Positions 17,904 through 26,973 are shown, counted from the first letter of the stretch. The stretch is DNA of 64,000 bases from Duganella phyllosphaerae (GCF_001758785.1 NZ_LROM01000085.1:1-64000); one strand, 5' to 3'. Notes: generated by a model not told the origin, from the letters alone. A program made the numbers and translations.

Positions 17904-18581
17904 TCAGGCCAGCAGCTTGAGCAGCGCTTCCGCGGCAGCTTCCGACGAGGCCGGATTCTGGCCGGTTACCAGGATGCCGTCGGTAATCGCATACGACTGC
18001 CAGTCGCCCACTTTCGAGTAGTCGCCGCCGTTTTGCTTGAGCATGTCCTCCACCAGGAATGGCACGATCTTGGTCAGCCCCACCGCTTCTTCCTCGGTGT
18101 TGGTAAAGCCGGTGACCTTTTTGCCCTTGACCAGCGGCGAGCCGTCCGGTGCTTTCACGTGGCGCAGCACGCCCGGTGCGTGGCACACGGTGGCCACCGG
18201 TTTGCCGGCGGCGATCATGGTTTCGATCAGGTTGATCGAATCGCGGCTTTCGGCCAGGTCCCACAGCGGGCCGTGGCCGCCCGGGTAGAACACGGCGTCG
18301 AAGTCTGCCGCTTTCACGTCAGCGAGCTTGCCGGTGTTGGCCAGCACGGCTTGCGCGTCCGGATCGGCCTTGAAGCGCTTGGTCGCTTCGGTCTGGGCAT
18401 CGGGTTCGTCGCTTTTCGGGTCGAGCGGCGGCTGGCCGCCAGCTGGCGAGACCACCGTCAGGTTGGCGCCGGCGTTTTTCAGCGTGTAATACGGCGCAGC
18501 GAATTCTTCCAGCCAGAAGCCGGTTTTTTTGCCGGTGTCGCCCAGTTGGTCATGCGAGGTCAGTACCATGAGGATGTTCAT
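17904..18581 (-). CDS. DJ-1/PfpI-family protein, Hsp31-like (probable glyoxalase III/deglycase type)
   Basis: 225 residues. The start MNILMVLTSHDQ, the GFWLEE motif (E25) and the nucleophile elbow ATVCHAPG (Cys133-His134) give the Glu-Cys-His site of the class I glutamine amidotransferase-like DJ-1/Hsp31 family, close to those with methylglyoxal-removing activity. It is the last gene of a three-gene run: NemR-like regulator, YqhD aldehyde reductase, this protein. 42 bp separate it from yqhD, which fits a reactive-aldehyde defence operon. Confidence 0.88.
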   Translation of the reverse strand: MNILMVLTSHDQLGDTGKKTGFWLEEFAAPYYTLKNAGANLTVVSPAGGQPPLDPKSDEPDAQTEATKRFKADPDAQAVLANTGKLADVKAADFDAVFYPGGHGPLWDLAESRDSINLIETMIAAGKPVATVCHAPGVLRHVKAPDGSPLVKGKKVTGFTNTEEEAVGLTKIVPFLVEDMLKQNGGDYSKVGDWQSYAITDGILVTGQNPASSEAAAEALLKLLA

Positions 18582-18623
18582 TGTGTGTCCTTAGTCGTTA
18601 GTGGATGGGTGGGTGGATCGGGA

Positions 18624-19781
18624 TCAGAGTGCTGCTTGCAAAATCTTGCGGCTGCGCGCCAGGTCGATATCGCGGTGCTCGCCCAGCGCGGTCATGCCGT
18701 GCGTCTGCAGTTGTTTCAGGACCGCTTCCACGGCTTCCTCGCCCAGCTGGTAGGCGGACAGGCGGGTTGGAATGCCCAGGCCCTCGAAAAAGGCGCGGGT
18801 GCGGGCGATGGCGGCGTCGATGCGCTCGTCGTCGGTGCCGTCGGTAATGCCCCACACGCGTTCGCCAAACTGTAGCAGCTTGCCGCGCTTTTGCTCGCGC
18901 TGTACGTCCAGCAGGGCGGGCAGCACCAGCGCCAGGGTGCGGGCATGGTCGATGTCGTACAGCGCGGTCAGCTCATGGCCGATCATGTGGGTGGCCCAGT
19001 CCTGTGGCACGCCGGCGCCGATCAGGCCATTCAGGGCCAGGGTGGCGGTCCACATCAGGTTGGCGCGGGTTTCGTAGTCGTCCGGCGTGGCCACCGCTTG
19101 CGGGGCGATTTCCACCAGGGTTTGCAGCAAGCCTTCGGCAAAGCGGTCCTGCACCTTGGCGTTGACCGGGTAGGTCAGGTATTGCTCGGTGGTGTGGACG
19201 AAGGCGTCGACCAGGCCGTTGGCGACCTGGTTGGTGGGCAAGGTAAAGGTTTTGCGCGGATCGAGGATCGAAAACGCCGGGAACAGCAGCGCGCTGCGGA
19301 AGGCCAGCTTGGACTGGGTGGCCTTGTGGGTGACCACGCCGCCGTTGTTCATTTCGGAGCCGGTCGCCGGCAAGGTCAGCACCGAGCCGAACGGCAGGGC
19401 GCGTTGCACGTTGGCGCCGCCCTGTTGGGCGATTTCCCATGGCTCGCCGTCGTACAGCGCGGCGGCCGCAACGAACTTGGTGCCGTCGATCACGGAGCCG
19501 CCGCCAACCGCCAGCAGGAAATCGATTTTTTCTTCACGCACCACGTGGACGGCGCGCATCAGGGTTTCGTAGCTGGGATTCGGTTCGATACCGCCGAACT
19601 CGCGCACGGTGCGCTCACCGAGGGCAGTGCGTACTTCGGCCATTGTGCCGGTTTTTTCGGCACTGGCGCCGCCGAACAGGATCAGTACGCGGGCGTCATT
19701 GGGCACCAGAGTGGAGAGTTTGCCGACGGTGTCGGCGCCGAAGACGATCTTGGTCGGATTATGGAAGTCGAAGTTGTTCAT
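18624..19781 (-). CDS. yqhD: NADPH-dependent aldehyde/alcohol dehydrogenase, YqhD type
   Basis: 385 residues, the family's usual length. NNFDFHNPTKIVFGADT is the typical YqhD opening. GGGSVIDGTKF binds the dinucleotide. The metal ligands are in LVDAFVHTTEQYL (Asp and His) and in HMIGHELTALYDIDHARTLALVLP (two His), as in iron-containing group III alcohol dehydrogenases. E. coli YqhD reduces short aldehydes, acrolein and methylglyoxal with NADPH. A ribosome-binding site AAGGAG sits just upstream, and a copy of the operator-like palindrome lies 26 bp before the start, after the regulator's terminator, so the gene probably has its own regulated promoter. Confidence 0.92.
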   Translation of the reverse strand: MNNFDFHNPTKIVFGADTVGKLSTLVPNDARVLILFGGASAEKTGTMAEVRTALGERTVREFGGIEPNPSYETLMRAVHVVREEKIDFLLAVGGGSVIDGTKFVAAAALYDGEPWEIAQQGGANVQRALPFGSVLTLPATGSEMNNGGVVTHKATQSKLAFRSALLFPAFSILDPRKTFTLPTNQVANGLVDAFVHTTEQYLTYPVNAKVQDRFAEGLLQTLVEIAPQAVATPDDYETRANLMWTATLALNGLIGAGVPQDWATHMIGHELTALYDIDHARTLALVLPALLDVQREQKRGKLLQFGERVWGITDGTDDERIDAAIARTRAFFEGLGIPTRLSAYQLGEEAVEAVLKQLQTHGMTALGEHRDIDLARSRKILQAAL

Positions 19782-19806
19782 TGTTGCTCCTTAATATAGA
19801 AATTAT

Positions 19807-19821
19807 TAGACTGGTCGTCTA
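19807..19821. promoter_or_regulatory. Putative NemR-like operator upstream of yqhD
   Basis: TAGAC TGGTC GTCTA: perfect 5-bp inverted arms around a 5-bp centre. The same palindrome, with two differences in the centre, overlaps the regulator's own promoter at 20501-20515. Confidence 0.7.
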
Positions 19822-19832
19822 GATGCTGTCTC

Positions 19833-19859
19833 AAAAAAACGCGGACGAGGTCATCCGCG
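19833..19859 (-). terminator. Terminator at the end of the nemR-like gene
   Basis: Minus strand CGCGGA (19859-19854), 8-base loop, TCCGCG (19845-19840), then seven T (19839-19833). The stem overlaps the last codons of the regulator, so regulator and yqhD transcripts are at least partly separate. Confidence 0.8.
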
Positions 19860-20480
19860 CAGGGGATACATTGCTGGCGCCAAGTGCAGCAGGTCCAACG
19901 TGGCGTGCCAGGCCGAATTCAGGGCGCTCGGCTCGCGCCGCAGCTTGGTGAGCATGGCCGCGCCCAGCCAGAGCTGGTACAGCGTTTGCGCCAGCTGGGC
20001 AGCATCGGCAGCATCTGCCACGGCCGGCAGCGAATCGTCCGCCGCGCCGCGTTCGATGGCCAATGCCAGTCGGGCGATGATATGGTCGGTGCCATCGCGC
20101 AGCGCTACACGCATGGGCTCCGACATATCGGCCACCTCGCTGCTGAGCTTGACCACCAGGCAGCGGCAATTGCAGCTGTCCGGGCTTGCGGTGGCGTCGC
20201 TGAACCAGCTGTCCCAGTAGGCCATCAGGCACGGCGCGGCCGGTTTGTCCGCTTGCTCGAGCAGACTGTCCATGTGCACCAGGTACTGCGCCACGTAATC
20301 GTCCAGCAGCGCCTCGCCGAACAGTTCCTTCGACTTGAAGTAATGGTAGAAGGAACCCTTGGGCACGTCAGCTGCGGTCAGGATCTCGTTCAGCCCCACG
20401 CCGGCAAAACCCTTGCGCGTAATAATGGCCTTCCCCTGATCGAGGATGTGCTGGCGGACGTCGGTGTATTCGGCTTTCAT
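19851..20480 (-). CDS. nemR: TetR-family regulator, NemR-like redox/electrophile sensor
   Basis: 209 residues from ATG 20480. The N-terminal HTH reads GFAGVGLNEILTAADVPKGSFYHYFKSKE, diagnostic of TetR proteins. The C-terminal part CLVVKLSSEVADMSEPMR closely follows E. coli NemR, including a cysteine (C107) and a lysine (K179 in LWLGAAMLTKL) at the places of the NemR Cys106-Lys175 pair that senses hypochlorite and electrophiles. It should repress itself and the yqhD-DJ-1 genes until oxidised or alkylated (inference). Identical-arm palindromes lie in its own promoter and before yqhD. No nemA homologue is present here. Confidence 0.85.
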   Translation of the reverse strand: MKAEYTDVRQHILDQGKAIITRKGFAGVGLNEILTAADVPKGSFYHYFKSKELFGEALLDDYVAQYLVHMDSLLEQADKPAAPCLMAYWDSWFSDATASPDSCNCRCLVVKLSSEVADMSEPMRVALRDGTDHIIARLALAIERGAADDSLPAVADAADAAQLAQTLYQLWLGAAMLTKLRREPSALNSAWHATLDLLHLAPAMYPLRG

Positions 20481-20487
20481 GAAACGT

Positions 20488-20515
20488 ATAATAGCACAAT
20501 TAGACCAGTCGTCTA
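20488..20515 (-). promoter_or_regulatory. Promoter of nemR-like gene with overlapping operator
   Basis: On the minus strand TAGACG (20515-20510), 16-bp spacer, TATTAT (20493-20488), just before the start codon at 20480. The palindrome TAGAC CAGTC GTCTA (20501-20515) covers the -35 box and part of the spacer, so binding would block RNA polymerase. Confidence 0.65.
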
Positions 20516-20525
20516 GTATTTTCCA

Positions 20526-20629
20526 CTTCGGGGTCAGTGCCGACATTTAGACACGAACTCATCGCTATGATGACCAAGACTGCGCAATTAAGTTCAAAAA
20601 TGTCCGAAAGTCGGCACTGACCCCCGAAG
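20526..20629. repeat. Imperfect inverted repeat, REP/MITE-like
   Basis: The left arm CTTCGGGG-TCAGTGCCGAC (20526-20544) and the complement of the right arm CTTCGGGGGTCAGTGCCGAC (20610-20629) differ by a single inserted G. The 65-bp centre holds further partial complementarity near both arms (ACATTTAGACAC / AAAAATGTCCG). No transposase lies nearby. GGGGTCAGTGCCGAC-type arms resemble repeats mobilised by REP-associated tyrosine transposases; that link is from memory and inference. Confidence 0.65.
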
Positions 20630-20630
20630 T

Positions 20631-21038
20631 TTAGCGGAAGATCTCGCCAGCGCGCTCGGGCTGGTAGGGCAGGTCCAGGATGCGCAGGGTGCTCATCTGG
20701 CCGTCGGCCAGGGGCCAGTCGATGCGGTCGCCCACGGACAGGCCCAGCAGGGCGGTGCCGATCGGGGTCAGGATCGAGATGCCGTCGTCGAGTTCGGCCA
20801 TGTCTTTCGGGTATGCCAGGGTCAGGCACAGTTGCTGTGGCGGTTGTTCGATCTCGAAGCTTACGCGCGAGCGCATAGTGACCACGTTCGGTGGCATTTG
20901 TTCCGGTTCCACGACCTTGGCGCGGCCCAGTTCGGCCAGCAGGCGGGCGTTGGCATTGGCGGTGGCGGTGGGCAGGGCGTCGAACAACGCTTCCAGGCGT
21001 TCGATGTCGAGCGACGAGACGGTAATCTGAGGATGCAT
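20631..21038 (-). CDS. rnk: Rnk, nucleoside diphosphate kinase regulator / RNA polymerase-binding GreA-like protein
   Basis: 135 residues, normal for Rnk. The N-terminal part (SLDIERLEALFDALP..NARLLAELGRAKVVEPEQMPPNVVTMRSRV) is the short coiled coil, and the rest (VSFEIE, LTLAYPKDM, ISILTPIGTALLGLSVGDRIDWPL) is the GreA/GreB C-terminal FKBP-like domain. LSVGDRIDWPLADG is the signature near the end. Rnk binds RNA polymerase near the secondary channel. The 3' end abuts the inverted repeat at 20526-20629. Confidence 0.92.
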   Translation of the reverse strand: MHPQITVSSLDIERLEALFDALPTATANANARLLAELGRAKVVEPEQMPPNVVTMRSRVSFEIEQPPQQLCLTLAYPKDMAELDDGISILTPIGTALLGLSVGDRIDWPLADGQMSTLRILDLPYQPERAGEIFR

Positions 21039-21376
21039 GATGGCTCCAGTTCAGTGGTAAAGACGTGCGTGGGGATGCCGGTGATCCGGCAGCGGTGAAA
21101 CAGGCGTTCAGGGATTCAGGTGGTCGGCTCGGCAGGCGCGGAACCGTGGGAGTTCTGGCTTACCGAGCGAGCGAGAGGCTGGCGAGATCCTTGGTGGACG
21201 GGCAGTAGCGTCCGGCCACAGGCGATGCGCCCTCGTTCAGGGAAGAACGTTGACTTTGCGCGAGGAGGCGTAAGGCGTTCATCGGTACCAAGTATAACCC
21301 CTTTTGCGGCAACGGCCAGCGCGTCGCCCGCGCCACCGGAGAATTGGCCCCGGTGGCGTGGTGTTACAGCGCCTGC
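21039..21376. other. Intergenic region between rnk and an S9 peptidase
   Basis: 338 bp without a supported gene. It should hold the rnk promoter and leader (minus strand). At its right side a 9-bp hairpin CGCCACCGG (21331-21339) / CCGGTGGCG (21350-21358) lies just after the peptidase stop. It lacks a T run, so it is at best a weak terminator. Confidence 0.5.
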
Positions 21377-23920
21377 CTAGTTGCTGGCGGTAGCAGTGGC
21401 TGGCGCGTTTTTGACGTACTTGTCGAACCAGCGCAGCATTTCATACACCAGCTGTTCGTTCGACTCGCGCGCCGCGTACCAGTGCGGCTCGTGCGGCAGC
21501 ATCACCAGGCGCGTGACGCCGCCGTTGCCGCGGATCGCTTCGTACAGCTTGGTCGATTGCAGCGGCGTGGTGCCCGGGTTGGCGTCGTCGCCACCGTGCA
21601 CGATCAGCAGTGGCGTCTTGAGCTTGTCGGCGTAGAAGAAGGTCGAGACCTTGGTGTACACGTCAGGCGCTTCCCACACCGAGCGGCGCTCGTTCTGGAA
21701 ACCGAACGGCGTGAGCGACTTGTTGTACGAGCCGCTGGTGGCCGCGCCGGCGCGGAACAGGTCCGAGTGCGCCAGCAGGTTGGCGGTCATCAGCGCGCCG
21801 TGGCTATGGCCGGTCACACCTACGCGGGCCGGATCTGTCACGCCCAGGCGCACCGCTTCGTCCACCGCCGCCTTGGCGTTGGCCACCAGCTGCTCGGTGT
21901 ACGTGTCGTACGCCTTGCGCGGGTCGCCCACGATCGGGAAGGCGGCGCTGTCGATGATGGCGTAGCCCGCCAGCAGCAGCAGGCGGTACTGGCGCAGGCG
22001 GGTGAACGTCGCTTGCGAGCCGGTGGTCTGGCCGGCCTGCGAGGCGTCGGCGTAATCGAGCGGGTAGGCGTTGAGGATGGTCGGCAGACGCGTGCCTTCC
22101 TTGTAGCCCGGTGGCGTGTACAGCGTGAACGACAGGTCCACGCCGTCGGCGCGCTTGTATTTGACCAGGCGCTTCTGGATCTCGCGCACCTGCGGCGCGG
22201 TGTCCTTCAGGTGCGTGAGCGCCGTGCTCGATGAATCGAATGCCGCCTCGCCCTTGACCGCGCCTGCCGCCGGCGCGCCCACGGTGCGCAGCAGCGCGTT
22301 CGGGGTGTCGGTGGTGGACTGGTACCAGGTCAGCAGGCGCCCGCTGTCGTTGCCGGCGAAGCCGATGAACTGTTCATACGAGGTTTTACTGCTGCGGAAC
22401 AGGCGCTCCGACTGCTGCGTGCCCAGGCTGAACTTGTCGAGGAACGGCCGGTCGCCATCGGGCGACGAACCCATGCCCGACAGGTAGATGGTGTCGCCGT
22501 CCTGGCGCATCACCCACGAACCGTTGGCCAGCTGGCGTCGCACCGGGTTGCCCGGGTTGGCGTATTTTTCATCGGTCGACATGTCCCACACCAGGCGGCG
22601 CGAATTTTTTGCATCGTCGACATTGAGCTGCCAGGTGCGGCGCCATTTGCGGTTGACGTCGTAGTCGGTCAGCAGCGCCACGCCGGCGTTCTCGCTCCAC
22701 GCCAGGCCGGCGTAGCGTTGTTCGGTGCGGGTGATTTCCACCGGGGCGCCGGTAAACGGCGCCTTGAGCATGACCAGCTTGTCGCGCTCGGCCGCTTTCA
22801 CTTTCGGATCGCCGCCGTCGAGCGCTTCGGCCCATACCAGCGTAGCCGCCTCGGTCGGACGCCAGGTGAAGTTGCGCGGGCCGGTCGGCACGCCGCGATT
22901 GGGCACGCGGTCGGCCAGCGGCAGCGCGGCGATCTCACGCACGACCGGATTGGCGCCTTTTTTCACGCCGCGCTGGTTCAGGTCCCACAGGTCGATCTGC
23001 TTGGGGAAGCGGTCGAACGTGGTCACGTACGAGTACGGCGGACGGATTTCAGTGACCACCACATGGCGGCTGTCGGGCGCCACGCCCAGTTCCTCGTACA
23101 GGCCCGGTTTGCCCACCGTGGTGATCTTGCCGGTGGCGGCATCGACCAGCGCCAGTTGCGAGGTGCCGTAGTAGTTGAACAGCGATTCGTCGTAGCGGTT
23201 GCGCAGGGTGTCGCGGTTTTCGTAGGTGCTGCTCTGGCCGGTGCCGCCGAGCGACTCCTGGATGCCGGGACCGGCCGAGCCGGGGGCTTCCACCGGCGGC
23301 GCCTTGTCACCGGTAACCAGCTTGACCAGCAAGGTTTTCTGGTCGGGCATCCATTGCACCTGGTCGCCGAACATCTGGTTCAGGCGCACGCCGGGCAGGC
23401 GGCGCACGGCGCCGGTTTTGGCATCGCCCACCCACAGCTCGACGGCTGCAGCGGTGATGTTCTCGAACGCGAAGCGCTGGCCGTCGGCGCTCCACACGGG
23501 GCGGCGCGGGCAGGCGTCGGCCGGCAGCTTGACGGCGGTTTGCTTGCCGTTGGCCACCTGCACCAGGTCGATCGCACTCACGCACGGTGGAATGCCGTAG
23601 CCGCCCGGGGTGTCGTGCTGGCTATGGTTGCCCGGTTCGATCCGTACGCCGGCCAGGCGCAGGAACGGCGTGGCCACCTTGGCGATCGACGGGAAGTCCT
23701 GCATGGTGACGAGCATCAGCTTGTCATGCGTGGGGCTCAGCGATGGCGACGGCGGTGGCGGCGCGCGCATGACGTCGAGGATATCCTTCGGCGGCTGGTT
23801 GTATGCCGAAGCGGCCGGGGTGGCCGGGGTGGCGGTGGTGGGCGCGGCCAGCGCGCCCGAGGTCATGCCGACGGCGAGCGTGGCGCTCACGAGGCTGCTT
23901 AACAAGTATCTACCCTGCAT
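21377..23920 (-). CDS. Secreted S9 peptidase, glutamyl-endopeptidase (S9D, chloroplast CGEP-like) type
   Basis: 847 residues with a signal peptide (LLSSLVSATLAVGMTSGALA). The N-terminal two thirds form a beta-propeller-like region (FENITAAAVELWVGDAKTGAVRR and similar). The catalytic domain has GHSHGA (Ser706), GGDDANPG (Asp about 778) and LPHEPHWY (His about 810). GHSHGALMTANLLAH, SGSYNKSLTPFGFQNERR and ARES are hallmarks of the plant chloroplast glutamyl endopeptidase branch rather than ordinary prolyl oligopeptidase. It is expected to cut peptides in the periplasm, perhaps after Glu (inference). It is divergent from the lyase gene at 24189 across a 268-bp region. Confidence 0.88.
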   Translation of the reverse strand: MQGRYLLSSLVSATLAVGMTSGALAAPTTATPATPAASAYNQPPKDILDVMRAPPPPSPSLSPTHDKLMLVTMQDFPSIAKVATPFLRLAGVRIEPGNHSQHDTPGGYGIPPCVSAIDLVQVANGKQTAVKLPADACPRRPVWSADGQRFAFENITAAAVELWVGDAKTGAVRRLPGVRLNQMFGDQVQWMPDQKTLLVKLVTGDKAPPVEAPGSAGPGIQESLGGTGQSSTYENRDTLRNRYDESLFNYYGTSQLALVDAATGKITTVGKPGLYEELGVAPDSRHVVVTEIRPPYSYVTTFDRFPKQIDLWDLNQRGVKKGANPVVREIAALPLADRVPNRGVPTGPRNFTWRPTEAATLVWAEALDGGDPKVKAAERDKLVMLKAPFTGAPVEITRTEQRYAGLAWSENAGVALLTDYDVNRKWRRTWQLNVDDAKNSRRLVWDMSTDEKYANPGNPVRRQLANGSWVMRQDGDTIYLSGMGSSPDGDRPFLDKFSLGTQQSERLFRSSKTSYEQFIGFAGNDSGRLLTWYQSTTDTPNALLRTVGAPAAGAVKGEAAFDSSSTALTHLKDTAPQVREIQKRLVKYKRADGVDLSFTLYTPPGYKEGTRLPTILNAYPLDYADASQAGQTTGSQATFTRLRQYRLLLLAGYAIIDSAAFPIVGDPRKAYDTYTEQLVANAKAAVDEAVRLGVTDPARVGVTGHSHGALMTANLLAHSDLFRAGAATSGSYNKSLTPFGFQNERRSVWEAPDVYTKVSTFFYADKLKTPLLIVHGGDDANPGTTPLQSTKLYEAIRGNGGVTRLVMLPHEPHWYAARESNEQLVYEMLRWFDKYVKNAPATATASN

Positions 23921-24188
23921 GGTGTTTCTCCATTTTTTATCGAAATTATTTATCTACATCACTGCGCCAGCAGGATCGCCGCCCGCGCCCGTGCAGCAGA
24001 GCATTAGGCCACGAAAATATTGCATCAGCAATATCAAATCTCTGTGAGAAAACTTTTGCTACAAATCTCCCTGTCTGGATGGTGACCAATAGTGTGCAAG
24101 CCGATGATTATTTTTGGGCGTCGTAATCGGCGCCATGACAGCCATCCTATACTCGCGTCAATACCAATATTTCAGTGAGACACGTTCC

Positions 24189-26948
24189 ATGACCACCTTC
24201 ATGACGTCGCGCCGCCAGTTCATGCAATCGGCAGCCAGCGCCGCCGTGATGTCCACGCTGCCATCGCTGGCGCTGGGGATCACCGCCAATGATGGCAGCG
24301 AGCCACGGCCGGTCGCCGGCACCGATTTGCGCTGGCTGGACGGCGCCGTACCGGCGCGGTTCGAAGGCGCGACCTTGGGCGTGCCCTGGCCACGCGGTAC
24401 GCTGCGCGCACCGACCAAGGGGCCGCTGCAAATGCGACTCACTGGCGCCGGTAACGGTGCCCGGGCCGTGCAATCGTGGCCGCTCGCGTACTGGCCCGAC
24501 GGGTCACTGAAATGGACCGCGCACGCGGTGGCGGCCGGCAATTCCGCCGAGGCATGGCGACTGGAGCTTGGCGCGTCCGCAGCGCCGGCCGTCGGCGGCG
24601 TCGCCGTCAAACAGACCTCCGCCCTGATTACCGTCACGGTCGGCCCCACGGTATGGCGCATTCCCACCAGCGGCGAACACCTGATCGCCTCCGCCACCCG
24701 CAGCGGGCGCGCCATCGTGCAGGACGTCAAGCTGCTGGCGCTGCGCCAGGACGGACCGCAACCCGACGAAACCGGAACAGTGACACGCCAGCGCTATACC
24801 AGCCGGGTGGACCAGGTGACGGTCGAGCAGACCGGCCCGGTGCGCGCCACGCTCAAGCTCGACGGCATGCACCAGGGCCAGGGGCGCAACTGGTTGCCGT
24901 TCTCGGTACGCCTGTACTTCTATGCCGGCGCCGAGAGCGTGCGCATGGTCCATACCTTCATTTTCGACGGCGACGCCAAACAGGACTTCATCGCCGGCCT
25001 GGCCGTCACCGCCAAAGTGCCGATGTCGGACCCCGCCCACGACCGCCACATCCGCTATGCCGGTGAGGGCGTAGGCGTATGGGGCGAGGCGGTGCGCCCG
25101 GTCACCGGCCTGCGCCGCGACCCCGGTGACGCCTACCGCGCCGCGCAAGTGGCCGGCCAGGCACTGCCGCCGTTGGCCGGCATGGCTAAAACGGTGCAGG
25201 ACGGCCTGCAGTGGATCCCGCAGTGGAACGATTTTTCGCTGACCCAACTGAGCGCCGACGGTTTTACCCTGCGCAAGCGCACAGTTGCCGGCCAGGCCTG
25301 GATCGACGTCAACGGCGGCACGGCCAGCAAGGGCCTGGCCTACGTGGGCGGCGCCGCAGGCGGCGTGGCGCTGGGTCTGCGCGACTTCTGGCAGCGCGCC
25401 ACCACGCGGCTCGACGTGCGCAACGCCGCCGGTGAGGTAGCCGACATCACCGCCTGGCTGTACTCGCCGTCGGCGCCGGCGCTGGACATGCGGCCGTACC
25501 GCGCCACCAACGGCATGAACACGCACGAGCAGCAGATCGCTGGCCTGAACATCATCTACGAGGATTACGAAGAAGGGTGGGACTCGGCCACCGGCGTGGC
25601 CCGCACCAGCGAGCTGCAACTGTGGGCCTTGAGCGCCACGCCGTCACACGATGTGTTCTCGCACATGGCCGAGCAGGTGGCCAATCCGGCGCGCCTGGTG
25701 CTGGCGCCGGAGCGCATCCACCAGTGCGCGGTATTCGGCGACTGGGACGTGGTCGATACCGGCACCCAGGGCCGGCGCCTGCTCGAAGAAAAGCTGTCAG
25801 CCCAACTGGACCAGTACCTGCGCGAAGTGAAGCAGCACCGCTGGTACGGCTTCTGGAACTACGGCGACGTGATGCACGCCTACGACAACGACCGCCACAT
25901 GTGGCGCTACGATATCGGCGGCTACGCCTGGGACAACTCGGAACTGTCCACCGACCTGTGGCTGTGGTACAGCTATCTGCGCACCGGCCGCGCCGACCTG
26001 TTCCGCATGGCCGAGGCCATGACGCGCCATACCGGGGAGGTGGACGTGTACCACCTGGGGCCATTCAAGGGGTTCGGAACGCGCCACGGCGTGCAGCACT
26101 GGTCCGATTCGTCGAAGCAGCCCAGGGTGTCGAACGCCGCCTACCGCCGCATCTATTATTTCCTGACCGCCGACGAACGCGCCGGCGACCTGATGCGCGA
26201 ACTGCTCGACTCGGACGCAAATTTGCACAAGGTCGATATCTCGCGCAAGCTCGCGCCCAATGCCGCACGCGCGGCGCCGGATGGCATGATCAACGCATCG
26301 TTCGGCACCGTGTGGGGTTCGCTGATCGCGGCCTGGCTGGCCGAGTGGGAGCGCACCGGCAATAGTCGTTGGCGCGACAAGATCGTCAACGGCATGCAGA
26401 CCATCGGTGGTCTTAAGCGTGGCTGGTTCGCCTCGGCCGCGCCGTACGATCCGAAGACCGGCAAGTTCGGCGGCGCTGGCGACTACTTCCAGTTCTCGAA
26501 CCTGAACGGCGTGTTCGGCGTGGTGGAAATGAATTCCGAACTGCTGGCGCTGGTGGACGTGCCGGCCTACCGCAAGACCTGGCTCGCGTACTGCCGCGCC
26601 TACAACGCGCCGAAGGAAGACCTGGTGGCGCTGCTGGGGCGCGATCCCGGCGGGCGCGGCATGACCAATACCAACTCGCGCATGACCGCTTACGCTGCCT
26701 ACCACGAACGCGACCGTGCGCTGGCGCTGCGCACCTGGCGCGAATTCTTCGGCGACGACTTCGCCAAAAACGCCGCCCGCGACGCGCCGCGTCATATCGA
26801 CGGCACCGCCACCCTGCGCCCGCTTGACGAACAGCCCAACATCAGCACCAACGGCTCGGCGCAATGGGGCCTGGCAGCGATCCAGAACATGGCGCTGGTC
26901 GGGGGCAGCCTCGACGAAGCGGCGCGGGCCGCCGGCCTGTTGCGCTAA
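24189..26948 (+). CDS. Tat-signal exo-rhamnogalacturonan-lyase-like protein
   Basis: 919 residues from ATG 24189; ATG 24201 is an alternative. The N-terminus TSRRQFMQSAASAAVMSTLPSLALG is a twin-arginine signal. The long body lacks GH motifs. It shows WPLAYWPDGSLKWTAHAV, WYGFWNYGDVMHAYDNDRHMWRYDIGGYAWDNSE and HLGPFKGFGTRHGVQHWSDSS, the pattern of proteins annotated as exo-rhamnogalacturonan lyase family (PL26-like) with an alpha-toroid core. The reaction would be beta-elimination at the end of a rhamnogalacturonan chain. The next gene, 25 bp on, is a GH2 enzyme, supporting plant-polysaccharide breakdown. The family call rests on remembered pattern only. Confidence 0.65.
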   Translation: MTTFMTSRRQFMQSAASAAVMSTLPSLALGITANDGSEPRPVAGTDLRWLDGAVPARFEGATLGVPWPRGTLRAPTKGPLQMRLTGAGNGARAVQSWPLAYWPDGSLKWTAHAVAAGNSAEAWRLELGASAAPAVGGVAVKQTSALITVTVGPTVWRIPTSGEHLIASATRSGRAIVQDVKLLALRQDGPQPDETGTVTRQRYTSRVDQVTVEQTGPVRATLKLDGMHQGQGRNWLPFSVRLYFYAGAESVRMVHTFIFDGDAKQDFIAGLAVTAKVPMSDPAHDRHIRYAGEGVGVWGEAVRPVTGLRRDPGDAYRAAQVAGQALPPLAGMAKTVQDGLQWIPQWNDFSLTQLSADGFTLRKRTVAGQAWIDVNGGTASKGLAYVGGAAGGVALGLRDFWQRATTRLDVRNAAGEVADITAWLYSPSAPALDMRPYRATNGMNTHEQQIAGLNIIYEDYEEGWDSATGVARTSELQLWALSATPSHDVFSHMAEQVANPARLVLAPERIHQCAVFGDWDVVDTGTQGRRLLEEKLSAQLDQYLREVKQHRWYGFWNYGDVMHAYDNDRHMWRYDIGGYAWDNSELSTDLWLWYSYLRTGRADLFRMAEAMTRHTGEVDVYHLGPFKGFGTRHGVQHWSDSSKQPRVSNAAYRRIYYFLTADERAGDLMRELLDSDANLHKVDISRKLAPNAARAAPDGMINASFGTVWGSLIAAWLAEWERTGNSRWRDKIVNGMQTIGGLKRGWFASAAPYDPKTGKFGGAGDYFQFSNLNGVFGVVEMNSELLALVDVPAYRKTWLAYCRAYNAPKEDLVALLGRDPGGRGMTNTNSRMTAYAAYHERDRALALRTWREFFGDDFAKNAARDAPRHIDGTATLRPLDEQPNISTNGSAQWGLAAIQNMALVGGSLDEAARAAGLLR

Positions 26949-26973
26949 CCACTACCTGACCACGAAAACACTC

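Noticed and set aside
21120..21380. 86-codon open frame in the rnk upstream region
   Set aside because: No ribosome-binding site and no family pattern; probably non-coding.
22718..23902. 394-codon open frame antisense to an S9 peptidase
   Set aside because: Shadow of a gene with an intact Ser-Asp-His triad.
24189..24260. Later start (ATG 24201) for the lyase-like protein
   Set aside because: Either start keeps the Tat motif; 24189 was kept as the longer reading, but the choice is not certain.
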